NCBI RefSeq assembly: GCF_017114915.1
Contig: NZ_JAAUOE010000031.1
Span: 21,023-64,999, forward strand
Direction of reading: 5' to 3'
Length of the DNA stretch: 43,977 nt
DNA from: Pseudomonas frederiksbergensis
GTDB lineage: Bacteria > Pseudomonadota > Gammaproteobacteria > Pseudomonadales > Pseudomonadaceae
Below, piece after piece: positions 1 to 7,933 of this stretch. Within the stretch, counting starts at the first letter, position 1. Every line of letters starts with the position of its first letter. The notes beneath the pieces were generated by a model. That model did no database searches. It saw only the letters and a program-made list of their open reading frames with translations, and had not been told where the DNA came from. The translations under genes and the position numbers were made by a program.

Positions 1-257
1 GGCTGTAAGCCCCGATTTCAGAGGCTCTCAGGGTCGGTATAGGTTTTTTGCTCTAAAATGACCGCTTGATGGTCTTGAGTCATTAATGTGACTGTAGAGG
101 CTGATTTAGGCTCTAGTCGGCCCTTGGCAAAGCTGCTACTCTCGGCGCGCTTTGTGACTTCTCGGCCTATGTTAAAAGCCAGACTCACCAAAACACACAC
201 CAATAATAATCGCATCAAATGCGGTGAAGAATTCGCGTTGCTGAGGAGTGGGCTTCC

Positions 258-1958
258 ATGATCGAAGACTTTTGGAAGGATAAGTACCCAGCTGGAATTG
301 CTGCCGAGATCAATCCAGACGAGTATCCGAATATTCAGGCAGTGTTGAAGCAATCCTGCCAACGCTTCGCTGACAAACCGGCATTCAGCAACCTGGGCAA
401 GACAATCACCTACGGTGAGTTGTACGAATTGTCCGGTGCCTTTGCCGCTTACCTGCAACAGCATACCGATTTGCAACCGGGCGATCGAATCGCCGTGCAA
501 CTGCCCAATGTGTTGCAGTATCCGGTTGCCGTCTTCGGTGCCATCCGCGCCGGGCTGATCGTGGTCAACACCAACCCGCTGTACACCGCGCGGGAAATGG
601 AACACCAATTCAACGACTCCGGCGCCAAGGCCCTGGTCTGCCTGGCCAACATGGCGCATCTGGCCGAGATCGTGGTGCCGAAGACCGGCGTCAAGCATGT
701 GATCGTCACTGAAGTGGCCGACCTGCTGCCGCCGCTCAAGCGTCTGCTGATCAACAGCGTCATCAAGTATGTGAAGAAGATGGTTCCGGCGTATCACTTG
801 CCCAAGGCCATCAAATTCAATGAGGTGCTGCGCAAGGGCCACGGCCAGCCAGTGGCCGAAGCCAACCCGGCCAGCAGTGATGTTGCCGTGTTGCAATACA
901 CCGGCGGCACCACCGGCGTGGCCAAGGGCGCGATGCTGACCCACCGCAATCTGGTGGCGAACATGCTGCAGTGCAAGGCGCTGATGGGCTCCAACCTCAA
1001 TGAAGGTTGCGAGATCCTGATCACCCCGCTGCCGCTGTACCACATCTATGCCTTCACCTTTCATTGCATGGCGATGATGCTGATCGGCAACCACAACATC
1101 CTGATCAGTAACCCGCGCGACCTGCCGGCGATGGTCAAGGAACTGTCGAAGTGGAAGTTCAGCGGTTTTGTTGGTCTGAACACGCTGTTCGTCGCGTTGT
1201 GCAACAACGAAGCGTTCCGCAAGCTGGACTTCTCGCACCTGAAAATCACCCTGTCCGGCGGCATGGCCTTGCAACTGGCCGCGGCCGAGCGCTGGAAAGC
1301 GGTCACCGGTTGCCCGATCTGCGAAGGTTACGGCATGACTGAAACCAGCCCGGTGGCCACGGTGAACCCGAACCAGAACATCCAGATCGGCACCATCGGT
1401 ATTCCGGTGCCGTCGACCCTGTGCAAAGTCATCGACGATGCCGGCGTGGAACAGCCGTTGGGGGGCATCGGTGAACTGTGTGTGAAAGGTCCGCAAGTCA
1501 TGAAAGGCTACTGGCAGCGCCAGGACGCTACCGATGAAATACTCGACAGCGAAGGCTGGTTGAAGACCGGTGATATCGCGCTGATCCAGCCCGATGGCTA
1601 TATGCGCATTGTCGATCGCAAGAAAGACATGATCCTGGTCTCCGGTTTCAACGTGTACCCCAACGAACTGGAAGACGTGCTGGCGACCCTGCCGGGCGTG
1701 CTGCAATGCGCGGCCATCGGCGTGCCGGACGAGAAGTCGGGGGAGGCGATCAAGATCTTCATCGTTGCCAAACCGGGCGTGACCTTGACCAAGGAACAGG
1801 TGATGGAGCACATGCGCGCCAACGTCACCGGCTACAAGGTGCCCAAAGCCGTGGAATTCCGCGATGCGCTGCCAACCACCAACGTCGGCAAGATCCTGCG
1901 CCGCGAGTTGCGCGACGAAGAGCTGAAGAAGCTGGGTGTGAAGAAAGTCAGCGCCTGA
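258..1958 (+). CDS. fadD: Long-chain-fatty-acid--CoA ligase FadD
   Basis: ATP-dependent activation of fatty acids to acyl-CoA, the entry step to beta-oxidation, at the inner membrane. The 566-residue product has the full ANL adenylate-forming fold: the P-loop-like motif YTGGTTGVAKGA near residue 215, the YGMTET core near 360, and the C-terminal hinge region with GWLKTGD followed by VDRKKDMILVSGFNVYPNE. Length matches E. coli FadD (about 560). The start has GAGGAG nine to ten bases upstream. Pseudomonads usually carry two fadD copies in tandem. The first 257 bases of the window, which hold no gene, may be the gap between them, but the upstream gene is not visible. AATAATAA at 202-209 fits the AANAANAA motif used by Crc/Hfq but lies far from the start codon. 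Which of fadD1 or fadD2 this is cannot be fixed. Confidence 0.95.
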   Translation: MIEDFWKDKYPAGIAAEINPDEYPNIQAVLKQSCQRFADKPAFSNLGKTITYGELYELSGAFAAYLQQHTDLQPGDRIAVQLPNVLQYPVAVFGAIRAGLIVVNTNPLYTAREMEHQFNDSGAKALVCLANMAHLAEIVVPKTGVKHVIVTEVADLLPPLKRLLINSVIKYVKKMVPAYHLPKAIKFNEVLRKGHGQPVAEANPASSDVAVLQYTGGTTGVAKGAMLTHRNLVANMLQCKALMGSNLNEGCEILITPLPLYHIYAFTFHCMAMMLIGNHNILISNPRDLPAMVKELSKWKFSGFVGLNTLFVALCNNEAFRKLDFSHLKITLSGGMALQLAAAERWKAVTGCPICEGYGMTETSPVATVNPNQNIQIGTIGIPVPSTLCKVIDDAGVEQPLGGIGELCVKGPQVMKGYWQRQDATDEILDSEGWLKTGDIALIQPDGYMRIVDRKKDMILVSGFNVYPNELEDVLATLPGVLQCAAIGVPDEKSGEAIKIFIVAKPGVTLTKEQVMEHMRANVTGYKVPKAVEFRDALPTTNVGKILRRELRDEELKKLGVKKVSA

Positions 1959-1966
1959 TCAAACAA

Positions 1967-1995
1967 AAGCCCCGCAGATGCGGGGCTTCTTGTTT
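1967..1995 (+). terminator. Rho-independent terminator of fadD
   Basis: A perfect nine-base stem, AAGCCCCGC (1967-1975) with GCGGGGCTT (1980-1988) and loop AGAT, is followed by CTTGTTT. It starts nine bases after the fadD stop. The A-rich 5' side could let it also act for the convergent gene ending at 2048. Confidence 0.85.
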
Positions 1996-2009
1996 AAAGC
2001 AGTATGATT

Positions 2010-2040
2010 GATCGTTCCCACGCGGAGCGTGGGAACGATC
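2010..2040. repeat. REP palindrome, GATCGTTCCCACGC type
   Basis: A 31-base palindrome: GATCGTTCCCACGC, spacer GGA, GCGTGGGAACGATC. The same element recurs at 11184-11220 and, shortened, at 17955-17975, with a half copy at 14440-14452. It lies between two convergent genes, the usual place for REP elements in pseudomonads. Confidence 0.85.
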
Positions 2041-2047
2041 GAAGGTG

Positions 2048-2425
2048 TTACTGGCGGAACTGCGCGAAATTGACGTTGGTGCCCGCCGGGCGCATGTCTT
2101 GCAGGTACGAGTCCTTGTCGGCGCTCAGTTCCAGGCTCAATGCGGCTTTGCGTTTGCCCTGGTTGCGCACCACCAGGCCTTCGAGTTTCTCGCGCAGGAA
2201 CACCGTCGGCACTTTCAGGTGCAGCAATTCGTCGGTATCTGGAGTGTGCATCAGCAAGTGAATCCACTCGTACTGACCAATGGCCAGGCGCGCGACCGGA
2301 ATATCGAACCAGAAAATGTTGCGGTTGCGGTTCAATTCGGCGAAATGGCAGTTGTTGACGCCAAGCACAGCACCGCCCAGTTCCTGGTTTCTGCGGGCAA
2401 TGGCCTGTTTTTTATCGATTTTCAT
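2048..2425 (-). CDS. Conserved hypothetical protein (125 aa)
   Basis: I do not recognise the family. The protein begins MKIDKKQAIARRNQ, is soluble with no signal peptide or membrane segment, and has a mixed alpha/beta look with a central IFWFDIPVARLAIGQYEWIHLL stretch (about residues 38-58). The start at 2425 is preferred because AGGA lies about eight bases upstream; an upstream in-frame ATG adds eleven residues but lacks a ribosome site. It converges on fadD and is divergent from the YihY gene, so it is probably transcribed alone. Nothing in the context fixes its role. Confidence 0.7.
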   Translation of the reverse strand: MKIDKKQAIARRNQELGGAVLGVNNCHFAELNRNRNIFWFDIPVARLAIGQYEWIHLLMHTPDTDELLHLKVPTVFLREKLEGLVVRNQGKRKAALSLELSADKDSYLQDMRPAGTNVNFAQFRQ

Positions 2426-2648
2426 AACGTTCCTACGGGGTTGGATCTTCAGCGCCATGGCCTGAATACGTTGCGCATTCTCGGGGCAAAGCCTGCAAAC
2501 ATAAAGCCTGATCTGCGTAGAACGATGAAATGTCGCAACGGTCGAACGACGAAATTGTTTCAAGGTCGCCAAGTAGGCTACTTTGTTGTAGAAAACGGCC
2601 CCCTGAGTCGCCATGACTTCAACCTTTTTGCGGCGAAAGGAGACGCTA

Positions 2649-3593
2649 ATGTTTTTCCCGACCATGAAAGGTCTGCCCCTGCATCGCGTGATGATGCGCA
2701 CGATCACCGAGTTCGTCGCCGACGAGATGTCGACCTATGCCTCGGCGCTGGCCTATCAGATGCTGTTCTCGCTGTTCCCTTTCATCCTGTTCCTGATCGC
2801 CCTGATCGGCTTCCTGCACTTGCCGGACTTCTTCTCCTGGCTGCGCCTGCAATCGGAACTGGTCCTGCCACCCCAGGCGCTGGAGCAGGTGAACCCGGTG
2901 ATCGACCAGCTCCAGCAATCCAAAGGGGGGTTGTTGTCGGTGGGTATCGTGATCGCCCTGTGGACCGCGTCCGCCGGTGTGCGGCTGATGATGAGCGCCA
3001 TGAACGCCGCGTACGACGTGGTCGAACGCCGCCCGGTCTGGAAGCGTTTTCCGCTGTCGATTTTCTACACTGTCGGTATCGCCGGCATGTTGCTGATTGC
3101 CGCCGCGCTGATGGTGCTCGGGCCGCAGGTGATGGGCTGGATCGCCTCGCAAGTCGGCCTCGAAGATTTCATCGTGACCGTCTGGACTATCGTGCGTTGG
3201 CCGGTGATCGTGATTCTGTTGATGATGGCGGTGGCGCTGATTTACTACGTCATGCCCGACGTCAAACAGGAGTTTCGCTTCATCACCCCGGGGGCGGTGT
3301 TGTCCGTGGTGGTCTGGATCATCGCCTCGCTGGGCTTTGGTCTTTACGTCAAAGCCTTCGCCAACTACAACGCCATGTATGGCAGTATCGGCGCGATCAT
3401 CGTGTTATTGCTGTACTTCTATATTTCCGCTGCGGTGCTGTTGCTCGGTGCGGAAATGAACGCGGTGATCGAGCACATGTCGTCCGAAGGCAAGCAACCT
3501 GGCGAAACGGTGCACGAAGAACCCAAACAGCATGTTTCGGGACTGGGACGAGATCACTCAATCAAGCCGACCACTGACGAAGCCATAAAATGA
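2649..3593 (+). CDS. YihY/BrkB-family inner-membrane protein
   Basis: Polytopic membrane protein of 314 residues. About six hydrophobic segments are visible, including LFSLFPFILFLIALIGFLHL, LSVGIVIALWTASAGVRLMMSAMNAAY and VILLMMAVALIYYVMP. The SASxGxxxxxxAMNxAY-type motif and the later PGAVLSVVVWIIASLGFGLYV segment are typical of YihY (formerly misnamed ribonuclease BN/BrkB). Function of the family is unsettled; transport or lipid handling has been proposed. The chosen ATG follows AAAGGAGA by six bases; an upstream ATG at 2613 has no such site. The last codons overlap the start of the deformylase gene by four bases (ATGA), so the two are translationally coupled. Confidence 0.88.
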   Translation: MFFPTMKGLPLHRVMMRTITEFVADEMSTYASALAYQMLFSLFPFILFLIALIGFLHLPDFFSWLRLQSELVLPPQALEQVNPVIDQLQQSKGGLLSVGIVIALWTASAGVRLMMSAMNAAYDVVERRPVWKRFPLSIFYTVGIAGMLLIAAALMVLGPQVMGWIASQVGLEDFIVTVWTIVRWPVIVILLMMAVALIYYVMPDVKQEFRFITPGAVLSVVVWIIASLGFGLYVKAFANYNAMYGSIGAIIVLLLYFYISAAVLLLGAEMNAVIEHMSSEGKQPGETVHEEPKQHVSGLGRDHSIKPTTDEAIK

Positions 3594-4129
3594 TCCGTGA
3601 AATTCTGAAAATGGGCGATGAGCGCCTGCTGCGTATTGCCCCTGCGGTGCCGGCAGAAATGTTCGACAGCCCCGAGTTGTGGCAACTGATCGACGACATG
3701 TTCCAGACCATGGAAAGCGTCGGCGGGGTCGGCCTGGCCGCGCCGCAGATCGGTGTCGACCTGCAACTGGTAATCTTTGGTTTCGAACACAGTGAGCGCT
3801 ATCCGGACGCCGAAGCGGTGCCGCAGACGATTCTGATCAACCCGCTGATCACGCCATTGAGCCCGCTGATGGAAGAGGGGTTCGAAGGCTGCCTGTCGGT
3901 ACCGGGCCTGCGCGGTGCGGTGGATCGCTATCAGCAGATTCGCTACGAAGGTTTCGATCCCAAGGGCGAGCCGATCGTGCGCATGGCGTCGGGATTTCAT
4001 GCGCGAGTGGTGCAGCATGAATGCGATCACCTGATCGGCCGGCTATACCCGTCGCGCATCACCGATTTCAGCAAGTTCGGGTTTACCGAGGTGATGTTTC
4101 CGGATCTCGATCCTGCGGCGGATGACTAA
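3590..4129 (+). CDS. def: Peptide deformylase
   Basis: Removes the formyl group from the N-terminal methionine of new proteins; an iron (or zinc) enzyme of the cytosol. All three signature motifs are present in the 179 residues: GVGLAAPQIG near residue 46, EGCLSVPG near 100 (Cys is a metal ligand), and QHECDHLIG near 142 (two His ligands and the catalytic Glu). The gene overlaps the upstream YihY gene by four bases. This is not the usual def-fmt-sun locus, so it is probably a second deformylase paralogue; pseudomonads often have more than one. The overlap suggests expression follows the membrane protein. Confidence 0.93.
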   Translation: MIREILKMGDERLLRIAPAVPAEMFDSPELWQLIDDMFQTMESVGGVGLAAPQIGVDLQLVIFGFEHSERYPDAEAVPQTILINPLITPLSPLMEEGFEGCLSVPGLRGAVDRYQQIRYEGFDPKGEPIVRMASGFHARVVQHECDHLIGRLYPSRITDFSKFGFTEVMFPDLDPAADD

Positions 4130-4140
4130 AAGATCGCTGT

Positions 4141-4545
4141 TTATTTTCCCATCGCAATCATCGGCTTGCTGCGCGCATAACGGCTCAACCGTTCGGCCAT
4201 GGCGTAGGGCAGGGGCGGGTCGAACGAAAATCCCTGACGCTCATAAAAGCCGCGCAAATCCGGATGGCAGAACAACCAGACCGGAGCTTGCACATCCTTT
4301 ACCGCTGCGGCGATCAACCTGGCGGCAATCCCCTGCCCACGACAGCCCGGATCGACGAACAGTCCGGTCAGCCAATGCCCGCCGGCCACCGGCCGCAAAC
4401 ATAACGCCGCGATGATCTCTTCACGTCTTGCGACCCACAATTGAGCGTCGCGGACCGCTTTCATCGACGATTGGTGGGCGCGGTAGAACTTGTTCATCAA
4501 CGGCCACAATGGCGCGTCGAGCAAGGTGTATTGGGTGTTGGGCAT
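4141..4545 (-). CDS. GNAT-family N-acetyltransferase
   Basis: Acetyl-CoA-dependent acetyltransferase of unknown substrate, 134 residues. The acetyl-CoA binding motif is LFVDPGCRGQGIAARLIAAA (near residues 62-81), followed by the FYERQGF motif that closes the fold. The start MPNTQYTLL at 4545 is preferred over one 15 codons upstream, because a TATAAT hexamer on this strand (4576-4581) would otherwise lie inside the coding region. Its stop is 11 bases from the convergent def stop. Confidence 0.85.
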   Translation of the reverse strand: MPNTQYTLLDAPLWPLMNKFYRAHQSSMKAVRDAQLWVARREEIIAALCLRPVAGGHWLTGLFVDPGCRGQGIAARLIAAAVKDVQAPVWLFCHPDLRGFYERQGFSFDPPLPYAMAERLSRYARSKPMIAMGK

Positions 4546-4575
4546 GGGCTCGGACAGTCGGTGGGCAGGACGCAG

Positions 4576-4581
4576 ATTATA
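4576..4581 (-). promoter_or_regulatory. Candidate -10 box for the GNAT gene
   Basis: TATAAT on the minus strand lies 31 bases before the chosen start codon. No convincing -35 hexamer is visible at the expected distance, so this is a candidate only. Confidence 0.4.
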
Positions 4582-4617
4582 AAAGAACACGCGCGCCGGG
4601 ATAGGTGTATACCTGAT

Positions 4618-4634
4618 CTCACATCCCCTGTGAG
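4618..4634 (+). promoter_or_regulatory. Stem-loop ahead of the lysine-rich gene
   Basis: CTCACA (4618-4623), loop TCCCC, TGTGAG (4629-4634): a perfect six-base stem ending one base before the GGAG ribosome site at 4636-4639. It could modulate translation or be an operator; no protein can be assigned to it. Confidence 0.35.
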
Positions 4635-4647
4635 TGGAGTACGCATC

Positions 4648-4758
4648 ATGTCCAAAGGTATGGAATCAAAGAAAGCCGCGAAGAAAAAACCGGCGAAAAC
4701 CGCAATTGAAAAACGCGCGGACAAGAAAGCCAAGAAAGTGAATGTGTTCGGCCACTGA
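4648..4758 (+). CDS. Small lysine-rich protein (36 aa)
   Basis: A 36-residue protein, MSKGMESKKAAKKKPAKT then AIEKRADKKAKKVNVFGH, with 14 lysines and one arginine and no hydrophobic core. I recall similar tiny basic proteins annotated as hypothetical in other pseudomonads. GGAG lies eight bases before the ATG, a stem-loop (4618-4634) sits just ahead of the ribosome site, and a strong terminator follows 13 bases after the stop, so the unit looks like a complete monocistronic gene. Its charge suggests binding to nucleic acid or ribosomes, but that is inference only. Confidence 0.75.
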   Translation: MSKGMESKKAAKKKPAKTAIEKRADKKAKKVNVFGH

Positions 4759-4770
4759 TCCCGCGTCCAC

Positions 4771-4800
4771 GGAGCCCGAGTCCTCGGGCTCCGGTTTTTT
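4771..4800 (+). terminator. Rho-independent terminator
   Basis: Ten-base perfect stem GGAGCCCGAG / CTCGGGCTCC (4771-4780 and 4783-4792) with a two-base apex, then GGTTTTTT. It ends the 36-residue gene. Confidence 0.92.
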
Positions 4801-4907
4801 GCGTCTATCGAAATCACCAAACAATCTGCAAGACATCCCGGCGCCGTTGCACAGGGGGATTGGTTCCCGTTCTGAGCAAAGGCTTGCCCGCGAAGCGATT
4901 CAACGCC

Positions 4908-5510
4908 TTACGCCAACTCCGCTACCAACGCCGCTTTCACGCTTGGCCGCTGATCAATCCGCGCCTGAAAGCGCGCCAACGCGGGCCAATCATCCAGATC
5001 AATCGCAAACAGCCGAGCCCAACGCAACACCGTAAACAAATACGCATCGGCAATACTGAACCCGCCGGCCATCAAGTAATCCTGCCGCTCCAGCGTCTGG
5101 CTCAACACCGCAAAGCGCTTGAACAGTTTCTCTTTGATGAGCACTTTCACCTCGTCCGCAAACTGCGGATTGAACAGCCAACCCAGCCCGCCATGAATTT
5201 CGGTCGAAACGAAATTCAGCCATTCCTGCAAACGCACCCGCTCGAACGTCCCGTTCGCCGGTGCCAGGTTTGCCTCGGAATGCAGATCCGCCAGGTATTG
5301 CAGGATCGCCGGGCCTTCGGTCAGCACATTACCGTTATCCAGCTGCAATGCCGCGACGTAGCCTTTGGGGTTGATAGCGAGGAAGTCATCGCCGGAGACG
5401 GTTTTCTTGCTGCTGTTGTCGACGCGGACCAACTCGAACGGCAGCTCCAGTTCGCGCAGCACAATGTGCGGCGCCAAAGAGCAAGCTTGCGGGGCGTAAT
5501 ACAACTTCAT
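4908..5510 (-). CDS. Glutathione S-transferase, GstA-like (beta class)
   Basis: Conjugates or binds glutathione in the cytosol. The 200-residue product begins MKLYYAPQACSLAPHI, which carries the Cys10 typical of bacterial beta-class GSTs, and continues with the thioredoxin-fold half (NPKGYVAAL, LTEGPAILQYLAD, the gamma-glutamyl site) and the helical half with FSIADAYLFTVLRWA. It is close to E. coli GstA throughout by eye. Divergent to it, 99 bases away, lies a LysR regulator that may control it. The 3' flank (4880-4900) contains a fragment of a REP sequence. Confidence 0.92.
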   Translation of the reverse strand: MKLYYAPQACSLAPHIVLRELELPFELVRVDNSSKKTVSGDDFLAINPKGYVAALQLDNGNVLTEGPAILQYLADLHSEANLAPANGTFERVRLQEWLNFVSTEIHGGLGWLFNPQFADEVKVLIKEKLFKRFAVLSQTLERQDYLMAGGFSIADAYLFTVLRWARLFAIDLDDWPALARFQARIDQRPSVKAALVAELA

Positions 5511-5609
5511 GGGCAGGACTCTGGTTGCGGATTTGCGCCAGTGTCATAGTGCGCGGCGCGCTCGGTAAAATTAATCTTTCAGAAAACTGCCATTAGGAAA
5601 GCTACTGCC

Positions 5610-6497
5610 ATGATGAACCTGATGCACTGGCGAATGGTGGTGGCGGTGGCCGATACCGGCAACATTACCCGGGCTGCCGAGCGGGTCGGCATGACCCAAT
5701 CCGGCGCCAGCCAGGCGCTGGCCTTGATCGAAGAAACCCTGGGCGTTCAGCTGTTCAGTCGGGAAAACCGTCAGACCTTGCCAACCGCTATTGGCTTGCC
5801 TGTGATCGAACAGGCGCGAACGATGCTCGGTGCTCTGGAAAACATTCGAAGCACCGTCGACGCTGCTAAAGGCATTCAACGCGGGACGATTCGTCTGGCG
5901 AGTTTTCCCTTGGTGCTGACGACCTTCCTGCCGCCGCTGTTGCGCCAGTTCAATCGGCTGTATCCCGGCATTCAAGTGGTGGCGCTGGAGGTCAGCGACG
6001 ATGAGGTGGAAACGTTGCTCAGTGCCGGGTTGGTGGATGTCGGTGTGGCGTTGAACCCGGCGCCCGCGCGCAATGGCTGTCGTTTGGGGCGTGATGCCTG
6101 GATGGCAGTTCTGCCCGGCAGTCACCCCTTGGCGCGCCGATCGAGCGAAGAGGGCATCTCGTTGGCCGAATTGGTGGAGCAACCCTTCGTGCTGGCCACG
6201 GGCGGTTGTTCGACCAATGCCCGCAGCCTGGCCGCCGACGCCGGGCTGCAACTGCTGGATGTGCGCGCCGAGGTGCGAGAGTGGAGCAGTGCGTTCACCC
6301 TGGTGCGGGAAAACATCGGCGTGACCCTGGTACCGGAAATGACCCTGCCGGCCAATTGCCAAGGCCTGCGCGTAGTACCCGTGACGCCACGTATCGATCG
6401 CGAGTTTGCGTTGGTGGTCGCGCCCGACAAAGAACCAACGGTGGCGGTGCGGGCGCTGTTGGGGATGCTCGCGGAACATCCGCTATCGGTGGGCTAG
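5610..6497 (+). CDS. LysR-family transcriptional regulator
   Basis: A 295-residue LTTR. The N-terminal helix-turn-helix is ADTGNITRAAERVGMTQSGASQALALIEETLG (about residues 16-47) and the ligand-binding domain starts at GTIRLASFPLVLT. AGGAAAG precedes the ATG by ten bases. It sits between two GST genes, divergent from the first with a shared 99-base promoter region and convergent with the second. Regulation of the divergent GST gene is the default inference; the ligand is unknown. Confidence 0.92.
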   Translation: MMNLMHWRMVVAVADTGNITRAAERVGMTQSGASQALALIEETLGVQLFSRENRQTLPTAIGLPVIEQARTMLGALENIRSTVDAAKGIQRGTIRLASFPLVLTTFLPPLLRQFNRLYPGIQVVALEVSDDEVETLLSAGLVDVGVALNPAPARNGCRLGRDAWMAVLPGSHPLARRSSEEGISLAELVEQPFVLATGGCSTNARSLAADAGLQLLDVRAEVREWSSAFTLVRENIGVTLVPEMTLPANCQGLRVVPVTPRIDREFALVVAPDKEPTVAVRALLGMLAEHPLSVG

Positions 6498-6517
6498 TCA
6501 GGGAAGCTCAGGCGAAA

Positions 6518-7150
6518 TCAAGGCACGCCATTACAGGCGTGTGCCATGAATCCCGGCCGCTGCGCCAGTCGTTGGCAATAGGCGTCGACGGCGGGGTAGT
6601 CCGGGCGCTCCATCGGGGTCATGCGCCAGCGGTTGACCGACAAGCCGATGAGGATATCGGCCAGGGTGAACTGAGACCCGGCGACATACGCACCGGTCGC
6701 CGCGAGTTGCTGTTCGAGGATGCCCATTTTCGCGTTCCAGCCGCGAACGCCATCGGCGATCCGCTGCGCGTCCTGGAAGTTCGGCAATTGCCGCACCAAC
6801 GCAAAAAAGGCATAGCCCCAGGACGGATTGAGTTCGGTGGCCTGCCAGTCCATCCACTGTTCCACGCGAGCGCGCGCCGCCGGCTCGATGGGCAACAGGT
6901 CGGTGTTTTGGTATTTGCCCGCCAGATACCGGCAGATGGTGTTGGACTCCCACAGTGCGCCGGCTTCATCGATGAGCACCGGCACCTGTGCGTTGGGGTT
7001 GAGCTGGAGAAATTCCGGACTCTGGGTCGAGGCAAATCCGCTGCCCCAGTCTTCCCGTTCGTAGGAAACGCCCAGTTCGTCGCAGGTCCACAGGACTTTT
7101 CTGACGTTGATTGATGAGGCCCGACCCAAAATCTTCAGCGCATGTCCCAT
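6518..7150 (-). CDS. Glutathione S-transferase family protein
   Basis: A 210-residue GST of the Theta-like type. The thioredoxin-fold half has GRASSINVRKVLWTCDELG with the Ser positioned for glutathione activation, NPNAQVPVL with the cis-Pro, and LWESNTICRYLA with the glutamyl-binding ES pair. The helical half ends with FTLADILIGLSVNRW and the C-terminal RPGF motif. The start at 7150 is chosen for GGAGAAG six bases upstream; a longer reading frame extends 46 codons further without a ribosome site. It is only distantly like the GST gene at 4908-5510, so the two are not a recent duplication. Confidence 0.9.
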   Translation of the reverse strand: MGHALKILGRASSINVRKVLWTCDELGVSYEREDWGSGFASTQSPEFLQLNPNAQVPVLIDEAGALWESNTICRYLAGKYQNTDLLPIEPAARARVEQWMDWQATELNPSWGYAFFALVRQLPNFQDAQRIADGVRGWNAKMGILEQQLAATGAYVAGSQFTLADILIGLSVNRWRMTPMERPDYPAVDAYCQRLAQRPGFMAHACNGVP

Positions 7151-7308
7151 TGAGCTTCTCCGTTTGCTGTTCCAGGTGTGTCGGGAATCTAGCACGCGGA
7201 GAATGGGAATGGTCGCGTGGACCGCTGCCGCAGTTATCTTTGCGGAGCAGATCCGGATCATGTAATCGGTCAATCGGTGGGAAAACAATTATCAGACTAT
7301 GTCGCCGA

Positions 7309-7346
7309 GCATGAAAAAGAGTCAGCCTGATAGGGATATCAGGCTG
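7309..7346 (-). terminator. Terminator of the frameshifted orphan gene
   Basis: On the minus strand a ten-base perfect stem (CAGCCTGATA / TATCAGGCTG, 7323-7346, four-base loop) is followed by ACTCTTTTT. It is placed 29 bases after the stop of the gene at 7375. Confidence 0.8.
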
Positions 7347-7374
7347 GTTGTTGCGGATAGCTTGAAGCTGATCA

Positions 7375-7760
7375 CTACTTATTGGGTATCACTTCAATGG
7401 CGAAGTCGCCGACACCACTCCATACTCTTCCAAATTTATCTGAAAAATCAGCGGTGAAACTTCCGATGTATGTGCCGATAAAAGCATTAATTACAATGTT
7501 GCCATCGATATTTTTTGCTTCAAGGTAATTGCTTTGCTCTTTATACGACATCACCGCTAATTGGTCGCTGAGCGCGTAAGTTCCATCGGGAAGTGCGTCT
7601 TGAAAGCTGATGTGTACTGAGCGCTGTGAATTATCCTGAGTTTCGAAGCCTCGTGTTGGTAGGGGGGGAGCATTAGGGTACACATTAAATGTTGCAGCGA
7701 TGTACTTGGGTTTAGGGGGGCGCCATCTAATGTAAGCGTAAGTTCAAAAGTGCTTGCCAT
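7375..7760 (-). pseudogene. AT-rich orphan gene with a frameshift in a C6 run
   Basis: Two overlapping frames together make one protein of about 127 residues. The first frame starts MASTFELTLTLDGAP at 7760 behind a clean GGAG (six bases upstream) and loses its sense at a run of six C on this strand (7715-7720). The other frame takes over with PKPKYIAATFNVYPNAPP and runs to the stop at 7375. One added C would join them as GAPPKPKY. The product would be beta-rich, without signal peptide; I recognise no family. Base composition is unlike its neighbours: two rows, 7441-7560, are 35% and 38% G+C by count. It has its own terminator. It could be a sequencing error in the homopolymer, a real null mutation, or a slippage site. 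Confidence 0.7.
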
Positions 7761-7933
7761 AGTTAACTCCATGTATAGGTAGTTGAAAAAATCTTCCAAG
7801 ATGTCCAACGCAAACATCATCAATTGAGGCGCAGAGGGTGTCTACTATCAGAAGTAACAGGTGCGCCATGAATCCAGACGAATGGTTAAAGTGATTCGTC
7901 AATGCCGATCGAAGTAGCCGCGGACACTGGGGA

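Noticed and set aside
18..1811. A 597-codon frame on the minus strand inside fadD
   Set aside because: It is the antisense of fadD, His/Gln/Val-rich as such shadows are in GC-rich DNA, and has no recognisable domain; fadD is complete and well supported.
2010..2040. The palindrome after fadD as a terminator
   Set aside because: No T-run follows and the same sequence recurs in other intergenic places; the true terminator is at 1967-1995.
2045..3577. A 510-codon + strand frame across the hypothetical gene and the YihY gene
   Set aside because: It changes composition half way, runs antisense to one real gene and out of frame with another, and is Arg-rich without motifs.
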